Of a DNA stretch of 64,000 bases, positions 1 to 12,800 are shown one piece after another (within the stretch, counting starts at the first letter, position 1; each line of letters begins with the position of its first letter). The notes beneath the pieces are model-generated. The model ran no database searches. It was not told the origin of the DNA and saw only the letters and a program-made list of their open reading frames with translations. This stretch comes from Antedon mediterranea (lineage: Eukaryota > Echinodermata > Crinoidea > Comatulida > Antedonidae): positions 3,251,001-3,315,000 of the forward strand of contig NC_092670.1 in NCBI RefSeq assembly GCF_964355755.1, given 5' to 3'. The translations under genes and the position numbers were made by a program.

Positions 1-165
1 ACACACAGCAGTGTTAAAAGAAATTATGACAATCTGAGGTAGGTGTGTCTCATTAGAGTGCAATGTTGAATGAACTATACCCTAACAGGGGTTGCTATGG
101 TTATTTATGGTAAAATTTTTGTAATATTTTCCACTCTTCGGGGAGAGAGGGGCTATCCAGGTAAG

Positions 166-352
166 CAGTGGCATAATGCAGAGGCCCCTGGTTTAGGAAA
201 CCTAAGTGGTCCTCGGCCAAGTTCCAATGCTGGAAGCCTTGAACGTTTTAAGCCTTTTTGGCATATTTTAATGCCCATTTTTCCTCTGGGCCCCCATAAG
301 CTCCAGGGACCCTGGGTTTAGCCAGTGAGCGCTCATAGCCATTACGCCACTG
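166..352. mobile_element. 187-bp hAT-type MITE
   Basis: Ends CAGTGGCATAATG and CATTACGCCACTG are imperfect inverted repeats with the CAGTGGC start common in hAT elements. The element is flanked by a perfect 8-bp direct repeat CAGGTAAG (158-165 and 353-360), the duplication length expected for hAT. No coding capacity. Confidence 0.8.
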
Positions 353-360
353 CAGGTAAG

Positions 361-1319
361 TTGCACTCATAGACTACCAACACCACAGTTGGTTTGTGTA
401 GTCTAACATGGGTCATTGATGGAATGGAAATAAATTATATAAACTCGTCAATGCATTAACTTCATTAATCATTTTCTTTTCATCAAGTTTCTTAAATTCT
501 GAATTCTTGAATTCAGTCATCTTGTCTCCTACTCTTGAACTTGAGCTCGCTGATTGCCATTTTGTTTAGATTTCCTTGGGCATGTTCGTTACACCATTCA
601 GACACTGTTAACAATCCGTGTTGATAATTCTACAAGAAAGTAAATACAAATTGCTATGTTTTTGGTTTTATATATATAAAGTTATATAAATTTGAAAAAT
701 ATAAGAAATAAAAAAAAGTTTTTATCAAAATACCATAACAATTTTTTAATTCAATAATTTAATTTCGCCATGATATTCATTGCTGGCCTAGGTACTTTCA
801 CTTGTGTGCTCGCATCGTGCAGTTTATAGCGTAAGCCTGCCTGGAGGAGGCGTAGAATCTAAGACCACAGCTTTGATAGTCTTAGGCTTAGAATTAAACG
901 CAACTGATTTGCAATAAGTTTATTGTTAAATTTTTACTCATGTTTTATGGCGTTCTCTTTCTGTTTTATAATTTGTTACCTTTTGTATTGTTACATATTT
1001 TTATATATCTGTAAAATGAGCAATGAATTTCCGAAAGGATTAATAAAAGATAATTTCAATTTGAATTTATATTAAGCCAGTGGTTTCATCTTGGGCTTAA
1101 GTCTAGGCTTACGACCTTTATTACAATCTGCCCCTCATATTTTCACCCATGAGTTAGATGTATATATACCACACTGTAAATAGAAAATTCCTCAATACAA
1201 TCGAATAACTGTAACTCACAATTAATAAATATTAATGTGAACTAGGAATTACAATTCTGCAATAAAAGTCTAAATAAGTAGAATATTATGACCCCCAACT
1301 CTATTGAAATAAAACATAC
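361..1319. other. AT-rich non-coding stretch, part of a duplicated intron
   Basis: No gene seen. The words AATCTAAGACCACAGC near 857-872 recur near 26767-26782, in the intron between the DED-like and Roc exons. The block is therefore probably the corresponding intron of the paralogue. Confidence 0.45.
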
Positions 1320-1364
1320 TTTCTGCATTGCTTTATGGTCCAGCTTCACTTCTTGATCGTTTAC
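1320..1364 (-). pseudogene. Decayed linker mini-exon
   Basis: 45-nt copy with splice signals (TTTTTTTAG and GAAA|GTATGT), but the family frame reads KRSRSEAGP then TAA. It is a degenerate duplicate. Confidence 0.45.
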
Positions 1365-1633
1365 CTAAAAAAAAAAGATTTTATATATATCCATGTTGAT
1401 GAATACTATTACTATATAACATTGTGTGTTAATAAATATGTTGAAATATTAACCCGAGTCTTGATTTTTCATCAACATTATTTAAACGTCTAAGAGACAT
1501 TTTAAATAAAAAACTTAAAATATTAAGATTTAACTTGTTATTTTGTATTTTTCACATTTTTTGTTACTTTTTTGGAACTTTATATAACCAAACTGTAATA
1601 CAAGTTGCAAAATGGCATTGAAATCATTCACTA

Positions 1634-1910
1634 AATTACCACTCAGTCCACTCAGCTGTAAATGAGTACCTGGTTGAAAATACTAGGGAGAAAAAGCGGC
1701 GTGGAAAGGAACTGGCCACCCTACCACATAATGCCGAGGCTTAGTACAATGAGCTCCTAACAGCTCATTCCCCTACGTTCAGAGAACACGGGACTCACCT
1801 TTACCTTTTACCACGTCAGAACATAATCGTAACTGCACCTTATTAAACTTTATTTATATAGCAGTTTAATAAGTTTAATAAACATATTTGACTACTATAC
1901 AGTAAATGCT
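1634..1910. mobile_element. SINE-like insertion
   Basis: Compared with the duplicated intron at 26830-26895, this copy carries about 275 extra bp between CATTCACTA and a GATTAGGTTAAAAAATATC block. It contains CCACTCAGCTGTAAATGAGT and a later GGGACTCACCTTTACCTTTT. I recognise this combination as a dispersed tRNA-type SINE of marine invertebrates, from memory; the exact family name is not certain. Confidence 0.55.
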
Positions 1911-2163
1911 ATAAAAGTATAGATTAGGTTAAAAAATATCAAAATCAATCAATCAATATTTATACCGTTTAAAGACGAAAACATTATAGGCCATATAGTA
2001 TTTATTTTTACATTACATTCAGTTTGTGACCTTATTAGATCAAAAAAACGTATACAAATGCTATTAAATAAGTACAATACTCAAAGTGAATTTGTAACAC
2101 AATGTTGACTTACAGATTGCAATAACAGAAAAATCACTTTTTGAAAAAAATGTAAAAACATAC

Positions 2164-2208
2164 TTTCTGTATTTCTTGATGGTCCAGCTTCACTTCTTGA
2201 TTGTTCAA
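2164..2208 (-). pseudogene. Linker mini-exon duplicate with truncated DED-like exon remnant
   Basis: 45-nt exon copy reading EQSRSEAGPSRNTE, with intact splice sites. Upstream (about 2341-2411) is a copy of the 3' boundary of the DED-like exon, ending CATTGACAACACTAAAAG|GTAAAC, but the exon body is cut off after ~28 nt. It is therefore a partial duplicate. It could still be used as an extra linker exon because it is phase 1-1. Confidence 0.5.
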
Positions 2209-3104
2209 CTATAAATAAAGTATTTTAGTACAGTATTACAACATCCATGTTGATGAATATAATATTATAAAGCCTTTTATCAATAATATAATTTGTTTCC
2301 CTAAAACCATTCAACTACAGACTTATATCATGTTATTTCTGCTGTATTTGTGAATGAGCTAATTATACTGCTTTGGTTTACCTTTTAGTGTTGTCAATGC
2401 CTCACACACAATTTATTCATTTTTAATTTTTTTCATTTCTTTATTCGAATTCATAAAATAACACAACATAAACAATACAAAGAATGAATTCAGGGTAACA
2501 CAAAAAAGTAACCAAAGGTCAAACTTATTTCCATTGTGGCCCTTAAGGATAAAAATACCATAAGAATAAACATTTACAATAAACAATAACACATGTAGTA
2601 ACAATATAAATATAAATTATAATCTTTCAAGCATAACCTCTTTGAGATGTTTATAACCTCTTTGAGGTCCAATCCAATTGTGGATATTAGGATAAATTGT
2701 TACTAGTAATGTATGGCAATGTTATAGTTATATATTATATATATATTATATATAAATATTTTTATAATTAAGCTTTCTCCTTGGCACCACCCCCACCCCA
2801 CCCCCTTCTCTGATTGCATTTTTAATTACCTTATTACTAAATTGTTTTCCATTACGATTAGGAGTAAAAAGTTATTGATTGATTAGTTCACACCGGAAGC
2901 ATTTTGTTAAATAATGGTTAGAATTGAACAGTGCCGGCTTCCATTGTGTGAGACTGAAAATGGAGTTTTAATGTGAATGTTCATTGTTTAGTTTATAAGA
3001 ATTATAATTCACATGTTTTCATTGTTCAGTATAGATATTCTATAGACATATGTAGAATTATGAACATTATTTAAGCTTGTGTCAAATTGCAATAGTGTAA
3101 CATA

Positions 3105-3939
3105 AGCCCCTTTCTCACAGATGTGCCTGCAATATACCGGTACAGTGCTGGCGTCGTGCCGGTATCGTTACCGGCATATACCCATTCTCATCGGACTATC
3201 GTGCCGGAAATATAACCGGTATATACCGGCTTTCTGTGAGAAAGGAGTCGGGCATATTCGGCCAATAAAGAGTCTCTGACAAAATAATTATTGAGGGCGT
3301 CCTTTATTGTTATTATTTTTGTCTAGCGATGATATGGCGGCGATTGTTAAGTTACAGATTATTATCTTCCTTTATAGCATATTTATGCAATACATGCTAT
3401 GTACAGTATATTGTGCATATATTATACAGGTATAGCAATTAATTTTCCGTCATCGGCAATCTGTAAAACACCTTAGAAGGCTGTAGGCCTACAATTTACA
3501 AGGCGACGAAAGGTCAGGCACCAACAAACAAAGAGCTATGGCTGGCCTAGCCTAGCGGCCTATATAGATTATGCTACAAATTTCTTCTTGTCCCCTTATT
3601 TTAAGCAGCTCTCTTATCTCATTATCCCTCCAGTTCGACATTATTATTGTTAATTGAATTGAATAGGCGCCAAAGTGATACACTTGACTGCGCAAGGTGT
3701 CAAAGCCTCGACGGGGAACCCCGGAATATAACGGCAATACGTTCTCACAGAATGCCCGTCTGGCATTGCGGGGAATATCCCTAGAATATTACTAGGCCTA
3801 GGTCTAAAGCAGGTCATGTCGATGCCGGCATGGTGCCGGCATGATGCCAAGACGACCCGTTCTCACAGAAAACCATACCGGCATGGTAATGGTATATTCC
3901 CGCAATATTCCTGGCACACAACTCTGTGAGAAAGGGGCT
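3105..3939. mobile_element. 835-bp DNA transposon, AGCCCCTTTCTCACAG inverted ends
   Basis: Terminal inverted repeats AGCCCCTTTCTCACAG... and ...CTGTGAGAAAGGGGCT flanked by a 3-bp direct repeat ATA (3102-3104, 3940-3942). The interior is rich in short palindromic CCGGTATATACCGG-type words. The 3-bp duplication suggests the PIF/Harbinger group. Non-autonomous: no transposase seen. Same family as the outer part of the 27096-33487 element. Confidence 0.75.
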
Positions 3940-4579
3940 ATATAAACATACTGTACGCTAGTTAGGCTGGCGTTGTCAGTTGGTTGAATTAGTTGTTTTT
4001 CTTTTTATACCTAAATTTAAAAGTCAAAGATTCAGGATGTCACCCATACCCACTTTAGTCCAATTTTTAAATAAACATCATAGGTCAATTTTATAAGCGT
4101 TATTCTCAAATTGGATTTTAGGTTAGAGTATAACAAATAATTAATTTTATATAAGCTTTAAATAAATAATCAACTATATTTTTGTGCAATAGGATCTTAC
4201 AATAGACTATTTTTGTTTTTTTGTAATATTATTTTTATATGGTTTTTGTTGCTGCTCAATATTGTCTTGATTTTCCTGGTTCTGCCCATAATGTTTTAAT
4301 GTTATATATTTTAGTATGTACACACAATGCTTTCAGCTTTTGCTGCTTTTTGTATTACATTTTTATACTGTAATAAATAAATACATTTTTTTTAGTAGAA
4401 TCCATTAATAAAAATTGGGGAAAACCCTGTATTTTTGCATAAAATGCAGTTTGTGACCTTCAGTTAGATCAAAATAATGTATACCAATGCCATTAAATAA
4501 GTGCAATATTTAACCCTAACCCTAACACAATGTAGGATTACAGAATATTCATTTTTTGGAAAAAAAGAAACAAACATAC
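3940..4579. other. Duplicated intron sequence
   Basis: No gene seen. 4440-4600 repeats 2020-2170 (AGTTTGTGACCTTATTAGATC-like block), part of a local duplication carrying the linker exons. A short CCCTAACCCTAAC run at 4512-4526 is too short to be telomeric. Confidence 0.5.
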
Positions 4580-4624
4580 TTTCTGTATTGCTTGATGATC
4601 CAGCTCCACTTCTTGATTGTTCAC
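4580..4624 (-). CDS. Linker mini-exon, copy B
   Basis: 45-nt exon, phase 1-1, reading EQSRSGAGSSSNTE after a split Gly codon. It joins in phase to the DED-like exon at 5337-4783. Acceptor CTTTCTTTTTAG, donor GAAA|GTATGT. Confidence 0.65.
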
Positions 4625-4782
4625 CTAAAAAGAAAGTATTTTAGTACAGTATTACAACATCCATGTTATTGATTACTATCCATTTCGATAATTTTTTTCC
4701 CTCAAACCATTCTATACTACAGAACTATATCATTTATTTCTGCTGTATTTGTGAATGAGCTAATTATACTGCTTTGGTTTAC

Positions 4783-5337
4783 CTTTTAGTGTTGTCAATG
4801 CCTCGACTTCTTTCGTCATCTTCTTATCTGTAAGCAGTTCAATGAATTTGTCCATCTCATTTCCTTCTGCAAGTGTGCCTTTCATTTCTAATTTTAAGAT
4901 TAACCAAAACGGATCCGTTTTGTCACTGACTTTAATGTCTTTAAGGTGGCCAATTCTGAAAATGTTGTCTGTATTCAATTTCTGACCAAACGCTATCAAT
5001 TTTCTTCGATGCTCTGAAAAATGTTTGAATGGAATGCATTTGAAGTTTGGTAATTTCACAGTTTTCGCAATCACATCTTGAACACCCTGAAGTCCGCATA
5101 TATTAGTGGCTTCAACAAGAATACCAATGTCTGCCGGTTTGAGAAGTCCAGATCCCTTAAGTAGACCAAGCAGATCATAGGGTGTATTTCCACTCTCTAT
5201 TTTGTTCAAAGTAATGGTTGTATCACGATACGTGAACTCGCTTAGTAACACTCTCAGCATGTGAATGTTTCCATTTTCCTTCCACCACCAGTCTGATACC
5301 TCTACGAGCAGTTTATTGTAATCGTCTTCATTCCAAT
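4783..5337 (-). CDS. DED-like exon, copy B (tandem paralogue)
   Basis: 555-nt exon, phase 1-1, the same length and boundaries as copy A at 33778-34332. It opens WNEDDYNKLL, then TPYDLLGLLKGSGLLKPADI and FWLILKLEMKGTLAEG. No stop codon interrupts it. Acceptor TACTATTATTAG, donor AAAAG|GTAAAC. Flanking intron sequence is also shared with copy A (AT-rich stretch containing GTGTTAAAGAGTCAAAACTG), showing a segmental duplication. It is probably the 5' domain of a second ROCO gene whose Roc domain lies beyond the left edge. Confidence 0.75.
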
Positions 5338-5930
5338 CTAATAATAGTAATAATATGATTCATTAATAATAATATCATTACGTGTTAAAGAGTCAAAACT
5401 GTACCATATAATATGTGGTAAAATAATGTATTGATTTTATATTTATTCTGACATTGTATTTAAGGCACTTAATTCCTGCTCCTGTCCATCAGTCACATTC
5501 AATTTACTGCGAATCGTTTTCTATCTATCGAGACAGCATGAACAAATTGTAATTTTGCAAACTGGCCAATTGGAACTTTTGGTTTTATTTACTAATGAAT
5601 TATTCATGAAAACCTTTGACACGGCATCTACGAACCACGTGATATTGTTTTTGAATCAACAAAGCCATTATAATTTGTGTCAAACAAGGGTGAATGACAC
5701 CGATGTTTAAAAAAAAATGTTAGGCTATTCATGGAGGTATTATACCTCCATGGGCTATTCGAATGTTAAAATTTCGTCTAATTTGTTGAGGCTGTAATAA
5801 AACAATGCAATTTTTGAGAAGGTGGGTTTTATAGTTTCTGGATATTTGATTTTTCAATAGTAGTTAATAAAAAAATCTTGTTTGGTGTTATTTTTTTTTA
5901 ATAGCTGCTTAAACATGTGCCTGTCACGAT
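5338..5930. other. Intron or intergenic sequence, no gene seen
   Basis: AT-rich. The first ~120 bp match the sequence flanking DED-like exon A at 34333-34450 and again 34735-34850. Beyond this nothing recognisable. Confidence 0.4.
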
Positions 5931-6810
5931 AAATATGGTCCGGGGCCAAAATCGGTCCGGCCGGACCAGTTTTGGCTCTAAAATTGTGGCCAAAAGCAGT
6001 CCGCCACTGCCAAAATCGGTCCGGGCTTTTCTTCTGTCGATTTTAATTGAATTACTAGGCCTATGATGCTGTTTTAAGTTGTTTATGGCTAGAAAAATAT
6101 CCCATGATATATATTAGTAAGTTATCTTGTCGGATAAATACTATATAAATAAATGTATTTTATCTAGAAATTTCGGCCTGCCACACACTCACATGAACGG
6201 GTATGAGACGCTGATATTGCCAGCTAGATTTTATTTATGATTGAGGCCTTTTTCCTTCCTCAACCTAATCAATATTGGATAATTGTTTTATAATAATTGT
6301 ATTGAATTTATTGATTGATTAACCATAAATAATTAATAAATTAAATTGTTTTTAACATCATGGGGAAACGAAGATGTTAAAAAAGAACAAAATGGATTGA
6401 AAACAGGCAGAGATACATATTGTATACAAAAAGCCTAACAATTAGTACTAATTATTGATGAGTTACTACTAATAATGATAATTAAAAAAACAGGCTTAAT
6501 TTATAAAATTAAAATAGCAAATAAAACCCCGTAGTTTTCAATATAATGACTAATCATGGCCTATTTTTAATGATATATACATTATGACTCATTTTGCGCA
6601 CCATATATTTGTAAGACCGGACCATATTTGGCGGCCAAAAACAGTCCTATTGCCCGGACTGATTTTATCCAGGCCGGACCAGTTTTGGCGGCCAAAATTG
6701 GTCCGGCCGGACAGGTTTTGGCAGCCATAAATGGTCCCCCGGACTGATTTTGGCAGCCAAAACTGGTTCGCCGGACCGATTTTGGCCCAGACTGATTTTG
6801 GTTTGACATG
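5930..6810. repeat. Element bounded by GGTCCGGCC-rich tandem words
   Basis: Both ends (5935-6030 and 6615-6800) are built of ~30-38 bp units with the palindrome TGGTCCGGCCGGACCA and GCCAAAA words. The middle is ordinary AT-rich DNA. It looks like a non-autonomous DNA transposon with subterminal repeats, but no clear target duplication was found. Confidence 0.45.
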
Positions 6811-7268
6811 CCTTCTTGGGTATTGTACTGTTGAAAATGGAACACATAAAATCATTTTTACGCCATAAGATTAAAAATGTTGCTTTTTAAAATAATAAGA
6901 GCAATATATATATAGGGAAACTGTTTTTAATCATAAAACTTTACAAAGCCTCTTTGTTTTATTTATAAATAAACAGATTTTCAGTTAGGAGACCCAGGCT
7001 AATAGTGGGGTAGTGCGTGCAATGTTGGCGCGTGTTCATTGTTGGGCGCGCGTTATTTATATAGGCCTAAGAAAATAACAATAAATGATTACAAATAATT
7101 ATAACTAAATAATGATTATTATTAATTTAATGTTGTTTTGTTTTTTACAGACCACAGAGGGTTGTTCTTATAAGCTTTCTGCATTCTTCAATACAATAGC
7201 ATTAAATCAACAACAATTTCTCCTATTAATTTACCGGCATATGTGAAACAACACTATTAATAATACAG

Positions 7269-8127
7269 TAATAGAGAGAAATGGCGAACCGCGATGACGT
7301 CACTCAAATTTCACTGAGTGGGTATAGATTGTAAACAAACCATTTCGCCACATGTTTGAGGGGTTGAGTTAAAAAAGTAGTTAGAAAAGAACGTTTAAAA
7401 CACACATAATAGCAGTATCTTTTTTTTTTTTGGCAACCCCTTAACAATTTTAATGTTATATGGGCAAATCTTAACATATTTTATTTTAATTTGGATTGAA
7501 TTAAGACGCGTTTTTGTTATATACTGTACCCAGCTCTAGGCCCTAGATATTGGCCTGTATATGCTATAGTACCTCGACGAGTACTCGAGCCTAGCACGGA
7601 TTATCGGTTATTATAATAATAATAATAATAATAATCATAATAATAATAATATTGGAAATTCGTTATTGCATACTGTACTACTACTACTACTACTAATTTA
7701 GCTAGGGTGCTGCTAAGCCTCTCCTAGCTAGGTAGTAAGACTAAATAGAGCATCTCTAGTAGATGTAGGCCTAGCATTAGTTTCAGCTTGACAACTGCCA
7801 TTTTGTTATGTGGCTAGTGATCGCTTCCTTCCTGCAGGGGGCTATCGCCAGTAATGAATACTTGATAACACCATTCTACTATAATACTATAGGCCTAGTC
7901 TAATGTAGACCTACAGATATGAGATATTTTTAGGAATATGATTGTGAATGATAGATGACTTTTATACATAACAAGAATTATGAGCGTTAACAGCAACAAC
8001 ATAATAATTGGTTAGACGACGCCATGATTCACGTGTATAAACATAGGAAATGTGCCGCCCTCAAAGGTTTGTTATGATTTTATACCCACTCGGATTTTAG
8101 ACGCCGGTTCGCCATTTCTCTCTATTA
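7269..8127. mobile_element. 859-bp inverted-repeat element
   Basis: Starts with AATAGAGAGAAATGGCGAAC and ends with its reverse complement. Inside each end a second shared word is GAGTGGGTATA. It contains an (AAT)n tract (about 7611-7652) and a (CTA)n tract (7675-7695). Flanks read TA, so a TA target duplication is possible. No coding capacity. Confidence 0.65.
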
Positions 8128-9149
8128 TGGATATCTATTTTTATTGCCAAAGGACATTTAATTTTTTAAATCTTTAACTTATCCTAATTTACTTATTTAA
8201 AGATTCAAGCGGAGGTTGGTTGTTGTGCGGTACAGTGAAATTTCATTTGGGCTCTGATAAAAAGTAATAATTTACAGCATATACTTAAATCAATCATACT
8301 TTAGTGACAGGTGACATTAGCATGTAGTTATTAGGAAATTACTAGTAAGTCCCCACTTCACCCAATTCTTAATAATTTTAAGAAAAATAATAAATAATTT
8401 GTTTCACAATTTATAAGCCCTGTGTCCCCATATATTAGATTAGATTATAAATCAGCCACTTAACAAGAATTACAATCGAGGGGCCAATGATTCTTTTCGT
8501 CTAAGGAAACAATTATTCCAGCTCTGCCGCGTCTTCATAGGCCTACACGCACCATGCTTTCGCTAAAAACAAACCTATATTCCTTATAGAATTTATTTGA
8601 AAAATAACACCAAGCTTATATTTATGTTTATCTTAGAATTCGAATAAATGAATCCACAACTAAAATTGGTACTGTTGTGGTTTTAATATATGAATGTTCC
8701 TAATAAACCGAAATCAATCAAACAACAATATAATTTAATATAAACGAGTTAAAACGGAAATTTAGACAGCCTATAAAACATGGAACTCGCGCTGTCGTGA
8801 CGTCATTGTATGGCCACACGAATGTAAAATATGGGATTTGTATCTCTATCGTTATTGCTCATCACATTCAATAGAGCGCATCTCGCTTATCCGTATTGCA
8901 TTTCCCCCGATATTTTAATACTGTCTAGGTCAATCAACTATTTTTCGCATGAGTTAAAAATATTTTTATTTTTATGACGTCATCATGCCTAAAAATTTAA
9001 ATTACGTGGGTCATTAATTTCATCTTTACAGTATTTTTTAATCTGTTATAGCTCGTAAGAATAAAATGTGATAATCACGATTAAAACGTTTTCTGGAAGC
9101 TATTGGATTGCAGATATGAAATCATGTGAACATTTTGCCAATCGGATGT

Positions 9150-9430
9150 TGTGATGTCATCATGTGGCCAGTTAAATAAAAAAAGTTGTATTTTCATCTT
9201 TTGCGTCATAATTCATTACATTTAAAAGAGCGCGCATCTATATATTACGTATTCAAATTTCTTCTACACGTTAATATGTTGTTGCTGAGATAATTTCCTT
9301 CCGAAATTGCTATCTTAGTGTTTCATTTTGATACCTTCGCCATGTTAAAAATTGGAATAAATGGCGGGTCCCGTAATTTCACCTATTCTACACTGTATGT
9401 AATATGTATACACATTATACTAGCTCTGTA
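9150..9430. repeat. Dispersed repeat, copy 1 (inverted)
   Basis: Shares words such as GGGTCCCGTAATTTCACCTA, CTACACTGTAT, GATGTCATCATG and GCGTCATAATT with 47330-47640 and 63690-64000, which are in the opposite orientation. The upstream block 8780-8910 carries a weaker version of the same motif order. Probably a non-autonomous transposon; ends unresolved. Confidence 0.55.
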
Positions 9431-9773
9431 TACTATATGACACATAGACAGAATTCAGCACTAACAACATGTCATATTCTTCATTTCAGGTCATAATGCC
9501 ATAATCTTTATCTGTGTGCAATATTCCAACATATGACGTGCATGAGGCGTTTGTCGTGCGGATAACCTAGTTAAATATTATATTGCTATACTAAGAATGA
9601 CTGGTTCTGGTTTTAGATATAGCAACAATAACATAATGTTAATAATAAATGTTAATATATAAGAAATAGTTCATTATTATAAGAAATAGTTCATTATTTA
9701 AAACCACATGATCTAATTATATGTATGCATTTTAGAAGGATCAAAAATATTATTTAAGTCTATCCTACTGTAC

Positions 9774-9854
9774 CTGATAATAAAGGACATGCATAGTCTG
9801 TTCTATCCATTTGTGGCGGTTGTCGTGGTAGATTTGAAGATGTAGATGGCGCAT
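9774..9854 (-). CDS. Candidate exon, Pro/Ser-rich, before DED-like copy B
   Basis: 81-nt exon, phase 1-1: APSTSSNLPRQPPQMDRTDY then ACPLLS. Acceptor TGTAATTTTAG, donor TCAG|GTACAG. Its exit phase fits the DED-like exon at 5337 (giving D-WNEDDY). It contains an ATG, so it could be last-but-one in the ROCO gene or an early exon of the next one. Confidence 0.5.
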
Positions 9855-12800
9855 CTAAAATTACAAAATATATTAATACTCTAATTTATTTATTTGTTGA
9901 CCATTCATCTTTGAAAAGGTTGCACTCACAAAATGCGGTGAGGTCCAGTAAATAAAAACCAGAACATTTTGAAAAAAAAAAATTATTCATTAACCAATTT
10001 CATGTTCGCCTTGTTGTGTTCATGACAATAAAGATTCCTCTTATCTTATCTTATTAAAAATAACGAAGTTGAAATATATCCATGCAACAATACAAGCAAT
10101 CATCTTTTATCTAATTTTGGTAATTGTTAATAATACTGTACAGTGGAACTTCCTGTAGTGTAGACACCTCTTATAACAGCATAGGTGGATCCATAGGTGG
10201 ATCCAGGTGAGGGAGAGGACAGTGGAGTTAGAGCCATTAATGTATTAAAATTGTCCACCAATGTAAATATTTATTTTGTTCGATCTTGGAATAAAACTGT
10301 CAATGTTTTAGGCCATTTTAAACATTTCATAACTTGCCACAGACACACAGATTTTTGTGAATCAATTTGTATACTGTATTGGTTGAAATAACAAATTATT
10401 TTATTTTGATTATGTGTTTGTGGATAACTTTGATATTAAGGTCTGCGAAAAAAATAGTATATGTCATCATTGCCTCTTTACGTATAATGTTATGGATAAT
10501 TTAAAACATACTTTCTGAAAAGCTTGGTTGTCTACCTGTTATGCTTGATTGGGTCTCTGTAAAACCAAATTGTATACACAGTAGTTCACACTTTTGAAGC
10601 TAAACCAGTTTCTCAATTACCATTCATTACAAAAAGTAGTACTAATATAGAATTTGATGTGCATAAGAAAAAGAATTTCTTTATTGCAATTTTGAAATTT
10701 GTTTAATCTGGATAGAATCCAAACTATTAAAAGAACTATTAGAATTATTAGTGTTAATTGGAGATTAAGGAATGGTATGCTGGAAATGATTATTATTTTA
10801 TCTGTATGTAATACAGTTTTATATTATCATGTAATAGTAAAGTCATTTGTGTAGGCTCTGAAAATTCTTAGTAGAGTAGAGTTACATTTGAGGGTACCAC
10901 TGTACTGATGCTTAAAATAACTAAATTATAACATACCCAAGCCTTGATTTGGTATTCCAAGTCTCCCTGCGAAAGTAAACAACAAGACTCTTTAGCTTTG
11001 ATTGAACGGTCTTTGTTTGCTGTAACCACATTTAATTATTGAAAGTATTTCCAGTTGATCTGTGCTATGACAGCAAGATTAAGAATAATTTAATTTGCTA
11101 ACATATGCTAAGAACTGCTGGCAATCAAACAAAACAATCTTTGTACACTGTATCTCTTCCCATGGCCCTCAACCGAAAGCTGTAGTTTAATACTTACATT
11201 CAAATGGTAACTGGTATATTTGGTATCGTGTTTGTACTGTTAATATCTTTGCCTTAAATACATCTTTTCGTGGATCCTTTCTTTTTACAGAAAATTTGCT
11301 CCACGTTTTTGCTTGCCATATTTCATTAAATCTTACATTCTGTAAACAAATTTACCTCTTTTACAGAATTTAAAATGAAAGTAGGATAAAATATTTAAAG
11401 AAAGTTTAGAGTTAATGACAATGCCTAAAGTCTATGTAATGCCTAGCTTTCCTGGAAAAACTGTTAAATAGCCTATTTTTCTTGAAGAGCGAAAATTCAT
11501 CAACCACCCTGGCAAGTTCAAATCTGTTTTACTTCTGTTAATATTAAAATTATTATACCTGTGTTGGTGGGGTTACATCCCATCCTTCATCTTCTTTTTG
11601 TACTGTAATGTTCATATCGTTGTGCAATAAATCTATGCATTTTGGCATTTCTATGGCCGTCTCCCCATATTCTTTTTCCTCGCTCAATACCCTCTGAAAT
11701 ATGAATAAAGTATATCAGAAAACATTACATATTCTGTAGTGCATGTGTGCTTCAGCAGTGGATTTTTTATTTTATAACACACCTGATTGTATTCTTGCAA
11801 TTTGATTGATCAATTAGGCATCACGTTTCATTTTGAATTTGCCCTATCTAATGAAAAAGTGATATCTACAGTAATGGTGATAATGAACGACTCTAATGCA
11901 TGTTCAGCTTTGTGTAAACATTAATTGAGATTTTTTGCCATTCAATGTTGACTGATTCAGATCGGAAATCAACTTGCTGGGTGTGCCGTCCAAAACTGTT
12001 CTACTCCACGTCTAAAGTTGACTGCCTTTTTTAATTTTCCTAGCTTCCCAGCCTAGCATCGTCAATGATTTACAATGGATAACTTGAATAAAAGTAGGGG
12101 TGTTATAAAACAAATAATGAATGTTTGTATTCGTTGAATGGAGAGAATATTTCATTTGTTGAAAAATTGATTTCTCTATTTAACGAGGCATAAACATTAA
12201 TTATTTGTATAGTATCTTAATTCAAAATTATTATATAGTTATAACATCAACAACATTACCGTTTCTTCCTCGCTGTCCCAGGTTCTTACTCGAAGTTGTA
12301 ATTCATTATTCAGCACTTTTCCAAATACACCTAACATTACTCTCTTTTTAGCATAACAAATATTTTTTATAACAGCTACAAGAAGATAGTCAGAAAAATG
12401 GTTTAAACGTATACAACATTGACCCTTGTGTAAAGAAAAGGTTATGTCAACTTCATTTCTGTCCAGTTTTATTTTTTGCCATTCTCCTTGACTGGATTTT
12501 TTAACAAGTAAAGTGAATTTCCAACACTCTTCATTTACAGCATTATGTGGAAATGACAGCAAGCAGTGGTTTCTAAACACTGTGCCTGGTGGTCCACATC
12601 TAACAGCAGATGAAACTATTGTTTCAAGAGGATTAGATAAAGAAACAGTAGGAAAGGAAATGTTCTCTAATGAGACTTTAACATTCTTTCCTTCTTCAAT
12701 TGCTCCAGGATTTATCACCAATTTTATGTCTTTATCCTTAAGATAGAGAGTTCCACCTTCAGAGTTCACAATTAACTCCATAATTTGACCTGTGGGATGA

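Noticed and set aside
70-321. 83-codon plus-strand ORF
   Set aside because: It overlaps the 187-bp MITE for most of its length; no protein signature.
4508-4530. CCCTAACCCTAAC telomere-like run (also near 46290 and 51375)
   Set aside because: Only two units; no array, no chromosome-end context.
6582-6855. Overlapping minus-strand ORFs with repeated NQSGP/KSVR text
   Set aside because: Three frames are open only because the DNA is a short tandem repeat (GGTCCGGCC/GCCAAAA).
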